From CAZXIC01 sp964640195 (GTDB lineage: Archaea > Iainarchaeota > Iainarchaeia > Iainarchaeales > GCA-2688035), in contig CAZXIC010000031.1 of assembly GCA_964640195.1 (NCBI GenBank), forward strand, positions 1 through 5,415: a DNA stretch of 5,415 bases, written 5' to 3'. A program made the translations under genes and the position numbers. The notes under the pieces were generated by a model. It did no database searches. It had not been told where the DNA came from and saw nothing but the letters and a program-made list of their open reading frames with translations. Shown here piece after piece: positions 4,839-5,415 of this stretch; position 1 is the first letter of the stretch, and each line of letters starts with the position of its first letter.

Positions 4839-5415
4839 TTATTTTATCGCTTCCCACAAGACCTGCTCTTTGCTCTTTATTGCGATGCCTTCACCTGTTA
4901 TCTCAAAGGGGTGCACTGTCTTGCTGTGGTCTGTGCCCCTCATTTTCCTCACGAAAATGCTCCTATTCGGCGGGGTGAAGTACAGGGCGATTACGCCGTC
5001 GGTAATGAATTCCTCTACGCCGAACGCACTGAACTCTGTTTTGATGTTCCGCGTTTCAGCCGTGAGGATAGCGGTGCAGTCCAGGTTCTTCAGGCCGTCA
5101 ACGAACCTGAACAAGAGGCTTCTTACAGCGGCTCTTTCGCCGATCAAATTTGCAAAAGAGGTGGTGGAATCTACGACCAGGCGCCGTATGCCTATTTCCT
5201 TCACCAAGCCGGTAATCATTTCCAGCTCTTCGTCAACCAGTTCAGCGAAACTCCTTTTCGGCGAAAGCTTTAACCTGTAAATGTTCAGCATCTTCCTTTC
5301 CTGCAGCCTTTTTATGTCCCAGCCAAAGCTTTGCATGTTCCAGGCGATGTTTTTTGGGTTGCTTTCAACAGTAACAAACAAGCCGGGGTCGTCAAAATGC
5401 AGCGCACCGTTGTAC
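4839..5415 (-). CDS. KaiC-like RecA-superfamily ATPase, C-terminal part (start outside window)
   Basis: The last 191 residues of a gene entering from the right edge. The frame is open to the edge, so the TTG at 5381 is an internal leucine codon. Counting from the first full codon (Tyr), the pattern YNGALHFDDPGLFVTVE (1-17), NMQSFGWD (26-33), RRLVVDSTTSF (77-87, Walker B with D82), AILTAET (115-121), then KMRGTDHSKTVHPFEIT and GEGIAI (157-178) follows archaeal single-domain KaiC/RadA-like ATPases. The catalytic glutamate is present (E17), but the second Glu usual in KaiC is Ser18. The Walker A loop must lie roughly 30-50 residues upstream, beyond the window. These proteins are ATP-binding signalling or assembly factors whose archaeal roles are mostly unknown. 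Nothing suggests a circadian role. It converges with the deoxyribosyltransferase-like gene, leaving 3 bp between the stops. Confidence 0.85.
   Translation of the reverse strand, partial: YNGALHFDDPGLFVTVESNPKNIAWNMQSFGWDIKRLQERKMLNIYRLKLSPKRSFAELVDEELEMITGLVKEIGIRRLVVDSTTSFANLIGERAAVRSLLFRFVDGLKNLDCTAILTAETRNIKTEFSAFGVEEFITDGVIALYFTPPNRSIFVRKMRGTDHSKTVHPFEITGEGIAIKSKEQVLWEAIK

Overview
The window is archaeal chromosomal DNA dense in information-processing genes. The diagnostic genes are a TFIIB-type initiation factor (TFB), ribosomal protein S8e, a Hef/FANCM-type helicase-nuclease and a short HMf-type histone. Promoters have TATA boxes, and Shine-Dalgarno motifs are of the GGTG type. Hef joined to an XPF-type nuclease together with a histone argues for a euryarchaeal or DPANN lineage rather than a crenarchaeote. 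The exact lineage cannot be told from this sequence.

Layout. On the minus strand, reading from about 4031 down to 5, lie hef (4031-1602), the S8e gene (1539-1120) and tfb (910-5). The 209-bp gap between S8e and tfb is not empty. It holds an A/T-stemmed inverted repeat that may end the S8e transcript, a near-consensus TATA box, a potential 15-bp RNA stem followed directly by ACA, and a second small A/T hairpin with a T-run. It could be a small RNA gene (possibly H/ACA-like) or an unusually long structured leader for tfb. On the plus strand, diverging from hef, lie the histone gene (4196-4405) and a small nucleoside 2-deoxyribosyltransferase-like gene (4437-4835), 31 bp apart and probably one operon. 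The 164-bp hef/histone divergent region has a clear histone TATA box, a plausible leaderless promoter for hef, and several A/T-tracts spaced close to whole helical turns. A KaiC-like RecA-superfamily ATPase enters from the right edge on the minus strand and converges with the transferase gene, leaving 3 bp between the stop codons. Its start and Walker A loop lie outside the window.

How the genes relate. TFB recruits RNA polymerase, S8e belongs to the small ribosomal subunit, Hef processes stalled forks and branched DNA, and the histone packages the chromosome. The transferase-like protein fits nucleotide salvage or sanitation. The most interesting points are the RNA candidate before tfb, an in-frame 48-bp tandem repeat in the Hef linker followed by a PCNA-binding-like motif, and the A-tract architecture of the hef/histone promoter region. 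No mobile element, CRISPR array, tRNA or rRNA was seen.
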